NCBI GenBank assembly: GCA_900299025.1
Contig: OMIE01000094.1
Location: forward strand, 1 to 32,953
Origin: Burkholderiaceae bacterium
GTDB lineage: Bacteria; Pseudomonadota; Gammaproteobacteria; Burkholderiales; Burkholderiaceae_E
DNA length: 32,953 nt
Reading direction: 5' to 3'
Each line of letters opens with the position of its first letter. Positions within the stretch are counted from its first letter, which is position 1. Positions 1 through 8,588 of this stretch are shown here, piece by piece. A program made the translations under genes and the position numbers. The notes below the pieces were generated by a model. It saw only the letters and a list, made by a program, of their open reading frames with translations, searched no databases and had not been told where the DNA came from.

Positions 1-805
1 ATGACGAAAAACTTTGACTGTTATGGCAATAGGTGCAATTAACGCCAAGCGAACCTGAGAAATGCATCATCAAGGCGTAGTTTGACTCAGTATGCTGCAA
101 ACTCTCAACTGGTCTTAGCGCTCTATCTTCGCCAGAGGGCAGTGCCTTCACGGTTTGAACTCGGATAGGCTCCTTATCAAGAAAGTAGGTCTTAAAGGGG
201 TCGTAGGGTAGCGAGGTCAACCCGACACCTGCTGCGGGTGTATTTTGGGCATTCCGCCAGCCAATGGCACCACCTTGCTTGGGCGCTGGCTGCTCAAACC
301 ACAAGTACTTCGGAACGGGTTGCCCGCGGTGACAGGTGTAGCAGGTCACACCGGTATCGGCCACATGCGACTTCCAAGTGCTATTGATGTGCATAGTCAT
401 TTGCAACATGCGGCGTGCCACGAGTTTGGTGTAGAGATCGTCGGACTCGAAATTGCCATTAGCGTGACAATAATTACAACCCTGCTCGGGCGATACCCAC
501 TGAGTCATTGCCGCCATGAGTCGTGTGAACTCGCCTACGCCCAGATCACCAAGCACTTGCACATTCTTGTATACCGCTGATGCTTTGGGACCATCACTGG
601 GCACCGAAGGCAAAGCTTCTGGCGCTTGGTTTGCTGCGAGCACCACCTGCTGCAAGCGAGGGTTATTGATTTCAACCATGCCCGTGCCGCGATAACCCAA
701 TTGCTGTGATTCCATCGGTGGGCGCTCGCAGGCTGCAAGACCCAGGCCGATGAAGCCAAGAATCATCCAGCGAATACCGAGACGATCCATGAAGTTAGTC
801 TTCAT
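1..805 (-). CDS. pufC: Photosynthetic reaction centre tetrahaem cytochrome c subunit (3' end cut by window edge)
   Basis: Periplasmic electron donor that re-reduces the oxidised special pair of the reaction centre. 268 codons are visible and the frame is still open at base 1. Residues 14-26 form a signal peptide ending in the lipobox LAAC (Cys26), so the protein is probably a membrane-anchored lipoprotein, as in Blastochloris viridis. Three CXXCH haem motifs are visible (Cys110-His114, Cys155-His159, Cys257-His261); the fourth expected in the family lies beyond the edge. The start ATG has AAGGAG seven bases upstream and overlaps the pufM stop as ATGA, so translation is probably coupled. It is the last visible gene of the puf operon. 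The identification rests on haem spacing, lipobox and position after pufM. Confidence 0.95.
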   Translation of the reverse strand, partial: MKTNFMDRLGIRWMILGFIGLGLAACERPPMESQQLGYRGTGMVEINNPRLQQVVLAANQAPEALPSVPSDGPKASAVYKNVQVLGDLGVGEFTRLMAAMTQWVSPEQGCNYCHANGNFESDDLYTKLVARRMLQMTMHINSTWKSHVADTGVTCYTCHRGQPVPKYLWFEQPAPKQGGAIGWRNAQNTPAAGVGLTSLPYDPFKTYFLDKEPIRVQTVKALPSGEDRALRPVESLQHTESNYALMMHFSGSLGVNCTYCHNSQSFSS

Positions 806-1794
806 TTGCTCGCTCCTTGTTGTGTGAGGGCTGGGTCAACAATGACTGGACTGACTTCCGGGTAAGCAGGTGCAACGCCGTGCTTGACTGCCCATAAGTA
901 CCAGTTATCCACCACCGTGCCGGTAAGCAGGATACCGATGCCACCGGTGAGGGTGCAAAGCACTGCAAACCACCATGCCCAGCGATGAATCGATTCCATG
1001 GTCGCGTTAAAGCCCATGGTCCAGCGCCAAAACAGGGCTGCACGTTCTGAGGCTGTGCCTCGGTCGACGATTTGCTCAATCTCACGTTCGCCACCGTAAC
1101 GGCTGACAGCTAGAATTGTTGCACCGTGCATGGCGAACAAAAGTGCCGATCCGTATAAAAACGCGATCGATAGCATATGAAATGGGTTATAGAACAAATT
1201 ACCGTATCGAATGGATAATGCAGATGTCCAATCGAGGTGTGGGAAAATGCCATAGGGGACAGCCTCTGACCATGAGCCCATCAAGACAGGGCGAAACAGT
1301 CCAAGGACTAAAAAGAGCCAAATCGCCGAAGCAAAAGCCCAGGCCACATGCGTGCCCATACCAAGCGCTCTTGCACGTACATAAGTTCTTGCCCACCAGA
1401 GCATCACCGAAAGGAGCAGGAAAAAGCTTGCAATAACCCACCATCCGCCCTTGTTAAGTGGCGGCATCCGCAAGCCATACTCAGGCGGTGGCGGCTCTAA
1501 AGCGAGCCAGGGTAACTGTCGCACCATCTCAATAATGTTCCAGTTCACCGATGCCAGCATTGAGAAGCCGACGATCCAGAACCAAAGAACACCAAAGACA
1601 ATCGAGGCACTACCCAAGACCCCGAGGTAGATCGGTCCTATTTGAGCCTCACCGAATTTGCCAGCCCAATACAAGTACCAAGGCTCGCCTAAGCGCTCAA
1701 AGTCACCCCGTGGGAGAGGCAGACCGGTATGAGCGGGACCATGTGAGTTGGTGCGCAATTGCACCCGGGTGAAGAGGTTTTGATATTCGATCAT
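802..1794 (-). CDS. pufM: Photosynthetic reaction centre M subunit
   Basis: One of the two integral membrane polypeptides binding the BChl special pair, accessory BChls, bacteriopheophytins, quinones and the non-haem iron. 330 residues, the normal length, with five hydrophobic segments. The N-terminus ([13 protein letters not shown]) and the C-terminal stretch with [14 protein letters not shown] are characteristic of PufM. The frame is open upstream to 1848, but the ATG at 1794 is chosen because family homology begins exactly there and GGAG lies seven bases before it. The gene is 14 bases downstream of pufL and shares ATGA with pufC. The histidines in [19 protein letters not shown] and the IHRW motif provide the expected BChl and iron ligands. 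Confidence 0.97.
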   Translation of the reverse strand: MIEYQNLFTRVQLRTNSHGPAHTGLPLPRGDFERLGEPWYLYWAGKFGEAQIGPIYLGVLGSASIVFGVLWFWIVGFSMLASVNWNIIEMVRQLPWLALEPPPPEYGLRMPPLNKGGWWVIASFFLLLSVMLWWARTYVRARALGMGTHVAWAFASAIWLFLVLGLFRPVLMGSWSEAVPYGIFPHLDWTSALSIRYGNLFYNPFHMLSIAFLYGSALLFAMHGATILAVSRYGGEREIEQIVDRGTASERAALFWRWTMGFNATMESIHRWAWWFAVLCTLTGGIGILLTGTVVDNWYLWAVKHGVAPAYPEVSPVIVDPALTQQGASK

Positions 1795-1808
1795 GATGCC
1801 GCTCCGCC

Positions 1809-2633
1809 TTAAGACCAGATCGGTAGCCGCAGCCACCAGTTCCACCACTCAGGCCATCCACGTGTCCAGAATGGGCCACTGATCACAATACAAACCGCGC
1901 TAAAGAACACCGCAGAGATCGCAAGGAATAAGCCAAGCCTGTGAATCCCCAAGGTGCCGATTGAATAACCTAAGGTATCTCTGAAGAAGCTGTTCTCGTG
2001 CTCGGCGGTTTTGACCGGTTCACCTTTCATCGGGTTGGTCGCCGAGAGCACCAGCGCACCGTGCAATGCCAGGGCGAAGGTGGTGGTGAAAAACAGGCTA
2101 ACCGCGATCATATGGGCAGGGTTGTAGTGGAAATGCAAGTACTGATAGCCCACGTTTGATACCCAGTCGAGGTGGCTAATGATGCCGTAGGGAAAACCAT
2201 GTCCCCATGCGCCGAGTAAGACGGGCCGTATCACCACCAAAGTGAAGTAAGCAAAGATCGCCACTGAAAACGCAAATGGCACATGCAAACCCATGCCGAG
2301 CTTTCGCGCGATCTCAACTTCACGCAAGGCCCATGAACCAAACGCGCCGAGCGCACACACGGTGACAACCTGCCAAATCCCGCCTTCTTTAAGCGGTGCA
2401 AGGCCTAGCCCGTACTTAAGATCGGGCGGGGCAATGTTGATTTGCCAAATATTCCAAGTGTTGGTGAGCGAGGTCCCATAGAGAATCATCGCTGTGCCGA
2501 CAAAGGTAAAAAATACCGTAAGCACGCCGAAAAAACCGACATAAAAGGGACCTACCCAGAAATCAAATAGATCACCCCCTAGCAGGGTGCCGCCGCGTAC
2601 CCGATACTTTTTCTCAAAACTGAGCATGCTCAT
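1809..2633 (-). CDS. pufL: Photosynthetic reaction centre L subunit
   Basis: L polypeptide of the type-II reaction centre, partner of PufM in the heterodimer that binds the primary electron-transfer cofactors. 274 residues, the usual size. The N-terminal [20 protein letters not shown] and [12 protein letters not shown] stretches are diagnostic, and the histidines in [14 protein letters not shown] and [10 protein letters not shown] fit the BChl/iron ligands. The start at 2633 has AAGGAGG seven bases upstream; an in-frame ATG two codons later is less well placed. It is separated from pufA by 209 bases holding strong hairpins, the standard puf layout in which antenna transcripts outnumber reaction-centre transcripts. 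Confidence 0.97.
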   Translation of the reverse strand: MSMLSFEKKYRVRGGTLLGGDLFDFWVGPFYVGFFGVLTVFFTFVGTAMILYGTSLTNTWNIWQINIAPPDLKYGLGLAPLKEGGIWQVVTVCALGAFGSWALREVEIARKLGMGLHVPFAFSVAIFAYFTLVVIRPVLLGAWGHGFPYGIISHLDWVSNVGYQYLHFHYNPAHMIAVSLFFTTTFALALHGALVLSATNPMKGEPVKTAEHENSFFRDTLGYSIGTLGIHRLGLFLAISAVFFSAVCIVISGPFWTRGWPEWWNWWLRLPIWS

Positions 2634-2793
2634 GGCTGGGCCTCCTTATCGCCTCACCACCTGCGATCACAATATCGCTCTCCAAAACCTCAATCGATGA
2701 ATATCGATGCGCACTTCATATCGTTCTGCTTTTCGTATTACCTTACGATTGCAGAGGCACCCCAAATTCAACGATCACGAATCAATCGACGCA

Positions 2794-2838
2794 CTAGGCC
2801 CCGCCATTAAAGCCGGGACCTAGCCGCCGAAGCCGGCG
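2794..2838 (-). promoter_or_regulatory. Tandem RNA hairpins between pufA and pufL (probable mRNA-stabilising element)
   Basis: Just after the pufA stop the minus-strand transcript can form two adjacent stem-loops. Bases 2825-2838 are CGCCG-N4-CGGCG. Bases 2794-2823 are a 10-bp stem (CTAGGTCCCG with CGGGGCCTAG, one G-U pair) around a 10-base loop. Neither is followed by a T-run, so a simple intrinsic terminator is unlikely. In purple bacteria such intercistronic hairpins protect the upstream pufBA segment from 3' exonuclease decay and raise the antenna to reaction-centre ratio; that role is inferred here from position. I see no gene in the rest of the 2634-2842 interval. Confidence 0.75.
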
Positions 2839-2842
2839 CAAC

Positions 2843-3016
2843 TTACTTCGCCGGTGCTGCAGCTGCTGCCTTGGCAGGCAGCGGCTTGGTGTCGATCCAC
2901 TGGTACCGGTCGCTGCTTAGAACGACCAGATGGATCATGAACGCCAGGGCAGCCATCCAGATGCCTGTCGCCACGATCGCTTTGCGCGGATCGATTAGTC
3001 GCCAATATCGCCACAT
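2843..3016 (-). CDS. pufA: Light-harvesting complex 1 alpha subunit
   Basis: 57-residue core antenna alpha polypeptide forming the inner LH1 ring around the reaction centre. The N-terminus (MWRYWRLIDPRKA) is the classic LH1 alpha signature. It is followed by one membrane span with the BChl ligand His29 and by Trp40 in SSDRYQWI, which typically hydrogen-bonds the BChl. The tail is short and Ala/Pro/Lys-rich. The ATG at 3016 is chosen over the upstream frame because family homology begins there and GGAGG lies eight bases upstream. It starts 19 bases after orf73, whereas most puf operons have pufB directly upstream. Confidence 0.95.
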   Translation of the reverse strand: MWRYWRLIDPRKAIVATGIWMAALAFMIHLVVLSSDRYQWIDTKPLPAKAAAAAPAK

Positions 3017-3035
3017 GTTTAATCCCTCCAAAAAG

Positions 3036-3257
3036 TCAACTGAGATGCGACATAAAGGTATAGACCGCCGCCCGAACGCTAGGGATCAGTGAACCTTGAC
3101 CCTCAGCTCCCGGAAACCAGGTTCGCCAATCCCAGGCAACCAGTTTTCCCATCAGCGCTATCGAAAGAATCACGATAAATCCAATGATAAAAATCAGATC
3201 GAAACCCCTTGATGATTCGGCGGGCTCGAGCAAAGCTTGTCTAGTACCGTATGTCAT
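3036..3257 (-). CDS. Small single-span membrane protein between pufB and pufA, LH1 beta-like but lacking the BChl-ligand His
   Basis: 73 residues; ATG at 3257 with GAGG about nine bases upstream, 13 bases after the pufB stop and 19 bases before pufA, so surely co-transcribed and translated with them. The polar N-terminus (1-18) is followed by a hydrophobic span (about 19-42), then WDWRTWF (42-48) and a 25-residue tail that could form an amphipathic helix. Aligned without gaps on the C-terminal half of PufB from this operon, [12 protein letters not shown] matches GKLVAWDWRTWF, and the BChl-ligating His36 of PufB falls on Lys38. The only histidine is His71. It is not PufQ or PufX by sequence as I recall them. 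Inference: a pigmentless beta-like ring or gap subunit. I do not recognise a named family. Confidence 0.8.
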   Translation of the reverse strand: MTYGTRQALLEPAESSRGFDLIFIIGFIVILSIALMGKLVAWDWRTWFPGAEGQGSLIPSVRAAVYTFMSHLS

Positions 3258-3270
3258 GGCCAGATTCCTC

Positions 3271-3417
3271 TTAAGGGGTAAACCAGGGACGCCACATCCA
3301 AACAAGAATGTGCGCTATGACCGCAACCACGGTGTGCAGCGCCCAGCCTTGCATGTAGTAGCCATGGAACTCCTGGCATTCCTCATCGGTCAGACCGGAT
3401 ATGTTGGTTCTGCTCAT
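3271..3417 (-). CDS. pufB: Light-harvesting complex 1 beta subunit
   Basis: 48-residue outer-ring LH1 antenna polypeptide. The N-terminal [17 protein letters not shown] matches the conserved beta region (including His18). The membrane span carries the BChl ligand His36, and the chain ends in the conserved WRPWF. GGAGG lies ten bases before the ATG. It begins 33 bases after bchZ ends, so bchCXYZ read-through into puf is likely, as in other purple bacteria. No pufQ-like gene sits between bchZ and pufB. The gene is followed not by pufA but by the 73-codon beta-like gene. Confidence 0.95.
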   Translation of the reverse strand: MSRTNISGLTDEECQEFHGYYMQGWALHTVVAVIAHILVWMWRPWFTP

Positions 3418-3450
3418 GAGTGCATTTCCTCCAACAATGCCTTTCGGCGG

Positions 3451-5007
3451 TTACCGCGCGTGCAAGACGCGGCCGGACACGTCAACCCCTTGCTGCGGAT
3501 CGACGCACGAACCGAGCCGCTCACGCGTCTCGGAGTGCTCTAGATGCTTGCTTACGCCTTGCAATTCAGCCCCTTGCAAGCCCTCATCGCAGAGCAATTC
3601 AAGCAACACCCCATACTCAACGCGCTCAGCTGCTTGTGCCTGAGCACGCTGCTCGGCCTGATCGCGTAAACGCTTTGCCGCTGAGATTCGAATCAGGAAG
3701 GGGAGTTGACTTATACTTCGTTCTAATAATTGTTCTGCCTCTGCGGCCCAGGGCAGCTGCCTTCTAGCTGGCGTTGGATCATGCTGATCCAGTTCTGTCG
3801 CGATCGGCAGAATATGAAAAAGCGCATCAAATAAGGCGTTGCAAACTTCCTGAACGACATAGCAGGCACCCGAGTAGCCCATAAAGGGCGTGCCGGTGTG
3901 GCGTCGAATAATTGCACCAGGAAAAGAGGCAGGAATATACGCAGCACGCTTGCCGCATTCAGCCAAATACATGCGTTCGTTGTAGCTTCCGAATAAAACA
4001 AGCGGCGTCTTGGTCTTGATCAGTTGACGGACTTCATCGTTGGCTGTCTTTTCACCTGCTCTGCGCGGCACCGCGAATTGACAGGGTAAGCCAAGATCTT
4101 CCTCAAGAAAGAGCTTTAGTCCCCGCGTGTAGGTCTCATTAGCAACAACCGCAAATGAGGCGCTTGCAAAAAAGTCCTGGGTGACGGATCGCCATAAATC
4201 CCAGATCGGTTTTAGCGTGCTCTGCTTTTCACGCTCGATAAATGGCTCGGGATCGATGCCAATAAGTTCCCCAAGCGTTCTTAAAAATTCGGTGGTGCTA
4301 TGCAAACCAATGGGCGCTTGCAAATAGGGACGCTCAAGGGCCTCACAAAGCATGCGGCCGTATTCCCGGTACATGCAAATATTGACTTCGGCTTGGGCGA
4401 GCTTAGGTATTTGCTTGAGTTCTGTATCTAAGGGGAAAATTAGGTTGATGTCGCAACCCATGGCTTCAACCAAGCGGCGAATCTCAGCCAGATCAGAGGG
4501 CATATTGAAGCTGCCATACATCGGTCCGATGATGTTGACCTTGGGCTTTTCGCCTTCAGAACGGGGCTTAAGCTTGGGAAGCTTCTTTGACCCGTATTCG
4601 CTCCAGAGCCACATCAAGGCACGATCGGCACTTTGCCATTGATCCTCATCAATCGTGCGTGGCAAGAAGCGCTTAATGCCACTGCCTTCTGGGGTAACAC
4701 CGCCGCCAATCATCTCGGCGATTGAACCTGTCACAACCACCGCAGGCTTTGTAGGATCGAGGCTTGCATGGGCTCGCTTCATCGCACCTTCGGTGCCATG
4801 CTGACCCAGCTCTTCCTCTGCAAGGCCTGTAACCACAATCGGTAATTCATGGGGTGGCAGGGCATCGGTGTAGTGAAGTACGGAAGTCACAGGCAGGTTT
4901 TCGCAGCCCACGGGCCCGTCGATAATGACCTGCAAGCCCTTGACCGCGGTAAAGGCATAGACTGCCCCCCAGTAGCCCCCTGCCCGATCGTGATCGATTA
5001 CGAGCAT
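3451..5007 (-). CDS. bchZ: Chlorophyllide a reductase subunit Z
   Basis: With BchY this forms the catalytic, nitrogenase MoFe-like component of chlorophyllide a oxidoreductase (COR), which reduces ring B of chlorophyllide a using electrons from BchX. 518 residues. Cys35 in [10 protein letters not shown] is at the position known in BchZ as the single ligand it gives to the shared [4Fe-4S] cluster. The C-terminal domain contains [20 protein letters not shown], a hallmark shared with BchB/ChlB. After that it extends about 70 residues in a Gln/Ala/Glu-rich tail. The ATG at 5007 has GAGG seven bases upstream and lies inside the last codons of bchY (10-base overlap). Confidence 0.96.
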   Translation of the reverse strand: MLVIDHDRAGGYWGAVYAFTAVKGLQVIIDGPVGCENLPVTSVLHYTDALPPHELPIVVTGLAEEELGQHGTEGAMKRAHASLDPTKPAVVVTGSIAEMIGGGVTPEGSGIKRFLPRTIDEDQWQSADRALMWLWSEYGSKKLPKLKPRSEGEKPKVNIIGPMYGSFNMPSDLAEIRRLVEAMGCDINLIFPLDTELKQIPKLAQAEVNICMYREYGRMLCEALERPYLQAPIGLHSTTEFLRTLGELIGIDPEPFIEREKQSTLKPIWDLWRSVTQDFFASASFAVVANETYTRGLKLFLEEDLGLPCQFAVPRRAGEKTANDEVRQLIKTKTPLVLFGSYNERMYLAECGKRAAYIPASFPGAIIRRHTGTPFMGYSGACYVVQEVCNALFDALFHILPIATELDQHDPTPARRQLPWAAEAEQLLERSISQLPFLIRISAAKRLRDQAEQRAQAQAAERVEYGVLLELLCDEGLQGAELQGVSKHLEHSETRERLGSCVDPQQGVDVSGRVLHAR

Positions 5008-6467
5008 GAACTCACCTCGGTAGCTTGATTGGGACTAAAAAAGCCAAGCATGCGCTTAAAGCGCGCTTGTCCCTTGACTGCGGTCGCAACCGTGGTGGCC
5101 AAAGAGCTTGTACCGGCCAGTCCCATCAGCGGACGCGCTGAGATAAGGTTTGTAAAATAGAGCGCAGGCAAGGCGATTTCCTTCGCCTTTTGCACGACAG
5201 GCGTGGTTCCGATCGCAAGATCGGGCTTGAAGTGATGCATGGCTTCAAGGTCTTGCTCAAGCGAAGCGCGAAATTGAACCTGCACGCCCTTGGCCTGAAG
5301 CCATTCGGCATCATGACGATTGTGGGCAGTCTTTGGACAAGCCGTTCCTACATAGTGAAGTTGTGCCCCTGCTTCAACTAAGAGCCTGCCTACAAGCAGC
5401 TCGGATCCTTCGTACCCAGACAGGGTGATTCTTGCGTTGATGCGATGATTCTTTAAAGCCTCTTTGATTGCTGGAAGCGCAGCATCCTTGGCTGCAGCAA
5501 TCAGTGCGCTGGGCACCGAGCACGCTTTACCAATCGACTCAAGCCAGGCGGCAGTGCCCTCATAACCAACGGGTGCAGAGCCGATCACTTGTCGTCCGGC
5601 AGCCTCGAATTCGCGCGTGCTCGCGGTATAGAACGGATGAACGGCAGCAACAGCTGCAGCATCTAGAGCGCTATATAATTCGCGCCATTCGCGCGTTGGG
5701 ACGCTTGGTCCAACCGCCAGGCCCATCGGCTCAAGCAAGCGCCCTATACCAACCGGATCGGCAGGAAAGACTTCACCTAAAAGCGTGACGGTGGGGCGAG
5801 GGTTTCGTCCTTGCAGCGGGGCAGCGACCGGCCCGCTTTCGGCCTCTGCTCTTGCGTAACGGAGCATGGCTGCAGCCAAGACGTCTTTGGCTTCGGCATG
5901 TGTGGGCACGCCAAAGCCCGGCACGTCAATACCAATGATTCTCACGCCACGAATCGATTTTGGCAGCAACTGAAGCGGCACGCCTGAGGCCGACGGGACA
6001 CAAAGATTCGTTACAATAATCGTATCGTAGAGCGCAGGATCAGCAAGATCGTCAACCGCTTGCCTTATATCCTCAAAGAGCTTGCCTGTCACCAAGGTCT
6101 CAGAATTAAAGGGTACATAGCCCACGCTACGCCTTGCACCATAAAAATGCGAGGTGAAGGTGAGGCCATAAACACAGCAAGCCGAACCTGAAAGAATCGT
6201 AGCCGTGCGCCGCATTCTCAGACCCACCCGAAGCGAGCCAAAAGCCGGACACATGCTTTGTGGCTGATCGTGAGGACCACGGGGGTAGTCTTTCGTTAAC
6301 CGATCTAATTTCTCGTGCCGAACGACAGCGGTATCGGGCATGCCAAAGCTCGAATGAACGACAGATTCACTAGCTTTGCCTGGTGCAGCTTTCACCGCCA
6401 TACTCTGATCATCAGCTGCTGCAAGTGCAGCCTTTGCAATGGGGATGACGCGGGAACAAGTGCTCAT
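4998..6467 (-). CDS. bchY: Chlorophyllide a reductase subunit Y
   Basis: Partner of BchZ in the catalytic component of COR. 489 residues. After a variable N-terminal segment of about 65 residues come the conserved cysteine regions [18 protein letters not shown] and [20 protein letters not shown]; these and a later Cys in [13 protein letters not shown] are the expected three cluster ligands. The [15 protein letters not shown] segment near the C-terminus is also typical. It starts 10 bases after the bchX stop behind a weak AGG Shine-Dalgarno, and its 3' end overlaps bchZ, which favours equimolar translation. Confidence 0.95.
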   Translation of the reverse strand: MSTCSRVIPIAKAALAAADDQSMAVKAAPGKASESVVHSSFGMPDTAVVRHEKLDRLTKDYPRGPHDQPQSMCPAFGSLRVGLRMRRTATILSGSACCVYGLTFTSHFYGARRSVGYVPFNSETLVTGKLFEDIRQAVDDLADPALYDTIIVTNLCVPSASGVPLQLLPKSIRGVRIIGIDVPGFGVPTHAEAKDVLAAAMLRYARAEAESGPVAAPLQGRNPRPTVTLLGEVFPADPVGIGRLLEPMGLAVGPSVPTREWRELYSALDAAAVAAVHPFYTASTREFEAAGRQVIGSAPVGYEGTAAWLESIGKACSVPSALIAAAKDAALPAIKEALKNHRINARITLSGYEGSELLVGRLLVEAGAQLHYVGTACPKTAHNRHDAEWLQAKGVQVQFRASLEQDLEAMHHFKPDLAIGTTPVVQKAKEIALPALYFTNLISARPLMGLAGTSSLATTVATAVKGQARFKRMLGFFSPNQATEVSSCS

Positions 6468-6477
6468 GTTTGCTTAC

Positions 6478-7419
6478 CTAGGCCTTGTCGTAGACCACTT
6501 CAAGCGACTTGCGGGCCACGATCGGGCGCCCCATCATGTCTTCTTGCGAAGCTGGCTGTAAGGGCGCACCGGCCGCCTCCTGCCCCTTAAAGAGACCAAG
6601 CAATTGATCCTGGGCCAGCGGTTTAGGCCGCAGCGGTGGCGCGTCAGCCACTGCCTGTGCAAGCCCTGCAAATAGACTTCCCCATGGCGAATGCTTCGTT
6701 CCAATAATTTCGTAATTCGCACTCTTGCGTCGAATATCATCGTCTGCCGGTATGGCAGCAAGCACAGGAATACCGACCGCTTGCGCAAATGCCTGCGACT
6801 CCCCAGTGCCATCATCTTTGTTGATCACTAGACCAGCAACACCGACATTACCTCCGAGTTTTCGGAAATACTCCACTGCTGAGCAAACATTGTTTGCAAC
6901 ATAAAGCGATTGCAAGTCGTTGGAACCAACGACAATGACTTTTTGACAAAGATCACGAGCAATCGGCAGACCGAATCCACCGCAAACGACATCGCCCAGA
7001 AAATCAAGCAAGACGTAATCGAAGCCCCAGTCGTGAAATCCCAATTTTTCGATCGTTTCAAAACCATGAATGATGCCGCGACCTCCGCAGCCACGACCGA
7101 CTTCAGGACCTCCAAGTTCCATCGCAAAAACACCATCACGCTTAAAGCAGATGTCTTCAATCCTTAGCACTTCGCCGGCTTGCTTTTTTGCCGACGAAGT
7201 CTCAATGATCGTTGGGCAGGCTTTCCCGCCAAAGAGCAGCGAAGTCGTATCACTTTTTGGATCACAACCAATGAGCAGGACACGTTTACCCATCTGCGCC
7301 ATCATGGTCGACAGGTTGGCAAGCGTGAAGCTCTTACCAATCCCGCCTTTGCCATAAATAGCGATAATTTGTGTAGCCGATGGTGGAGCGGGCTCGAAAT
7401 GAGCGTCATCTACTTTCAT
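6478..7419 (-). CDS. bchX: Chlorophyllide a reductase iron protein (subunit X)
   Basis: NifH/BchL-like ATPase that donates electrons to BchYZ in COR. About 313 residues. A P-loop GKGGIGKS lies near residues 23-30, and the two conserved cysteines that bridge the [4Fe-4S] cluster across the dimer occur in EVGRGCGGRGI and GDVVCGGFGLP. Switch II DFLGDVVCGG is present. Two in-frame ATGs exist, at 7425 and 7419. The second is preferred because GGAG lies nine bases upstream (only three for the first) and because it forms an ATGA overlap with the bchC stop. The 40-residue C-terminal tail is Gln/Ala/Pro-rich. Confidence 0.95.
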   Translation of the reverse strand: MKVDDAHFEPAPPSATQIIAIYGKGGIGKSFTLANLSTMMAQMGKRVLLIGCDPKSDTTSLLFGGKACPTIIETSSAKKQAGEVLRIEDICFKRDGVFAMELGGPEVGRGCGGRGIIHGFETIEKLGFHDWGFDYVLLDFLGDVVCGGFGLPIARDLCQKVIVVGSNDLQSLYVANNVCSAVEYFRKLGGNVGVAGLVINKDDGTGESQAFAQAVGIPVLAAIPADDDIRRKSANYEIIGTKHSPWGSLFAGLAQAVADAPPLRPKPLAQDQLLGLFKGQEAAGAPLQPASQEDMMGRPIVARKSLEVVYDKA

Positions 7420-8498
7420 TGACATGAACTCCAGTCAAGCACCATTTTCAGGCAGCTCGGATCGGTAAAGGCGGTTTCGTAGGCGCGATTTGCTTCTTGG
7501 GCGGGCATGCGATGCGTGATCAAACCATCAAGGCTTAGCTGCCCTGATTCCACGAAGCGCTTAACGGCATGAAGGTCTTGCTCTTTCCATTCAGCGGCAA
7601 CCCGGATACTCAGTTCACGCATGAAGGCTGGCGCAAAAGAGAAATGGAGTAGGTCAGCATAAAAGCCGGCAAGCACAAGCTGTCCGCCTGGTGCAATCCG
7701 GGCGATCAACTGATCAAGATGCGATGCGTCGCCCGAAGCATCGACAATGCATCGGTAATCCCGCCGCGGGTCGTCTTCAGGTTGCACCACCGGATAATCC
7801 ACTGGGCTTCTTGCTGCCGATATCGAGGAGGAGAGCTTGGCAGCAAGTGAGTTTGGAACTTCGGGTAATGCTTCGGAGAACACCGCGACGGGAGCCGATT
7901 GCTGCGGCCCTTGGGCTAAATCCTGTGGGTTTGACTGGGCTGGGCGACGAAGTGGATCGCGCTCCCAGACGGTGGGCGGCGGCCCGCCGCGCAACATACA
8001 AAGACGCGCAAGCAGACGTCCAAGCACCCCATGGCCCACGATCAAATCGGGCGCCTCCAGATGCGGTAAGTTCATGGCGTGATGAGCCGTTGCGGCGAGG
8101 GCAAGTAAAACGGCCCGCTCTCCAAGTTGCTGGTCCATGGCTAATGCTCGGTGTGAAGGTACGACAACCGTCTTTGCCGCTCCGCCAAATAAACTTCTCA
8201 CTTCCGGGTAGCAGCGAGCACCCGGTACAAAGACAAAGTCACCGGCTCGCCGAGATGAGTTGCGACCTGCCTCGAGCACGCGGCCTACCGACTCATAGCC
8301 GGGAATCAAGGGGTAGCCCATACCGGGGAAATGGGGCATACGACCGGTCCAAAGCAGTTTTTCAGTACCCGTACTGATGCCGCTTGCGCCGATTTCGACA
8401 AGCAAATCCTGTTCGCCAGGCACCGACAAGCCAACGCGGTCTAAGCGAAGGCATTGAGGCTTTTCCATAACAACGGCTAGGGTTTGCAGGCTAGGCAT
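7416..8498 (-). CDS. bchC: 3-hydroxyethyl bacteriochlorophyllide a dehydrogenase
   Basis: MDR-superfamily NAD-dependent oxidoreductase that converts the C3 hydroxyethyl group to acetyl in BChl a synthesis. Signatures: EIGASGISTGTEKLLWTG, FPGMGYPLIPGYESVGRV and the dinucleotide-fold loop VGHGVLG (about 154-160). The ATG at 8498 is chosen because GAGG lies ten bases upstream and family homology (LQTLAVVMEKP) starts there; an ATG at 8522 is also possible. Oddity: between WERDPLRR and DDPRRDYRCIVDASG lies an insertion of about 45 residues (roughly 186-232, rich in Gln, Pro, Ser and Ala) absent from the roughly 312-residue Rhodobacter protein as I recall it. It heads the bchCXYZ-puf segment behind a gap with PpsR-type sites. 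Confidence 0.94.
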   Translation of the reverse strand: MPSLQTLAVVMEKPQCLRLDRVGLSVPGEQDLLVEIGASGISTGTEKLLWTGRMPHFPGMGYPLIPGYESVGRVLEAGRNSSRRAGDFVFVPGARCYPEVRSLFGGAAKTVVVPSHRALAMDQQLGERAVLLALAATAHHAMNLPHLEAPDLIVGHGVLGRLLARLCMLRGGPPPTVWERDPLRRPAQSNPQDLAQGPQQSAPVAVFSEALPEVPNSLAAKLSSSISAARSPVDYPVVQPEDDPRRDYRCIVDASGDASHLDQLIARIAPGGQLVLAGFYADLLHFSFAPAFMRELSIRVAAEWKEQDLHAVKRFVESGQLSLDGLITHRMPAQEANRAYETAFTDPSCLKMVLDWSSCQ

Positions 8499-8555
8499 GC
8501 TTAGAAAACCTCGCTGCGCCATGGACTTGCTTAGTACCGACGAAGCAGCTCAGCA

Positions 8556-8570
8556 CCAGGTACTTCCTGG
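8556..8570 (-). promoter_or_regulatory. Small hairpin in the bchC leader
   Basis: CCAGG-N5-CCTGG is a perfect 5-bp inverted repeat with a 5-base loop, 58-72 bases upstream of the bchC start and just downstream of the repressor palindromes, so it would lie in the 5' untranslated RNA. No T-run follows. Function unknown; it could be chance. Confidence 0.3.
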
Positions 8571-8588
8571 TCAGTACTTGCAGCCTTA

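Noticed and set aside
245-580. 111-codon open frame on the plus strand
   Set aside because: Antisense to pufC, whose haem motifs prove the minus-strand frame.
3036-3257. Calling the 73-codon gene pufX or pufQ
   Set aside because: Its sequence does not resemble what I recall of either protein, and its position between pufB and pufA differs from both; the similarity visible is to the beta antenna chain.
7691-8377. 228-codon open frame on the plus strand
   Set aside because: Lies antisense to bchC, has no recognisable domain or ribosome-binding site, and is rich in Arg/Pro/Ser as expected of a shadow frame.
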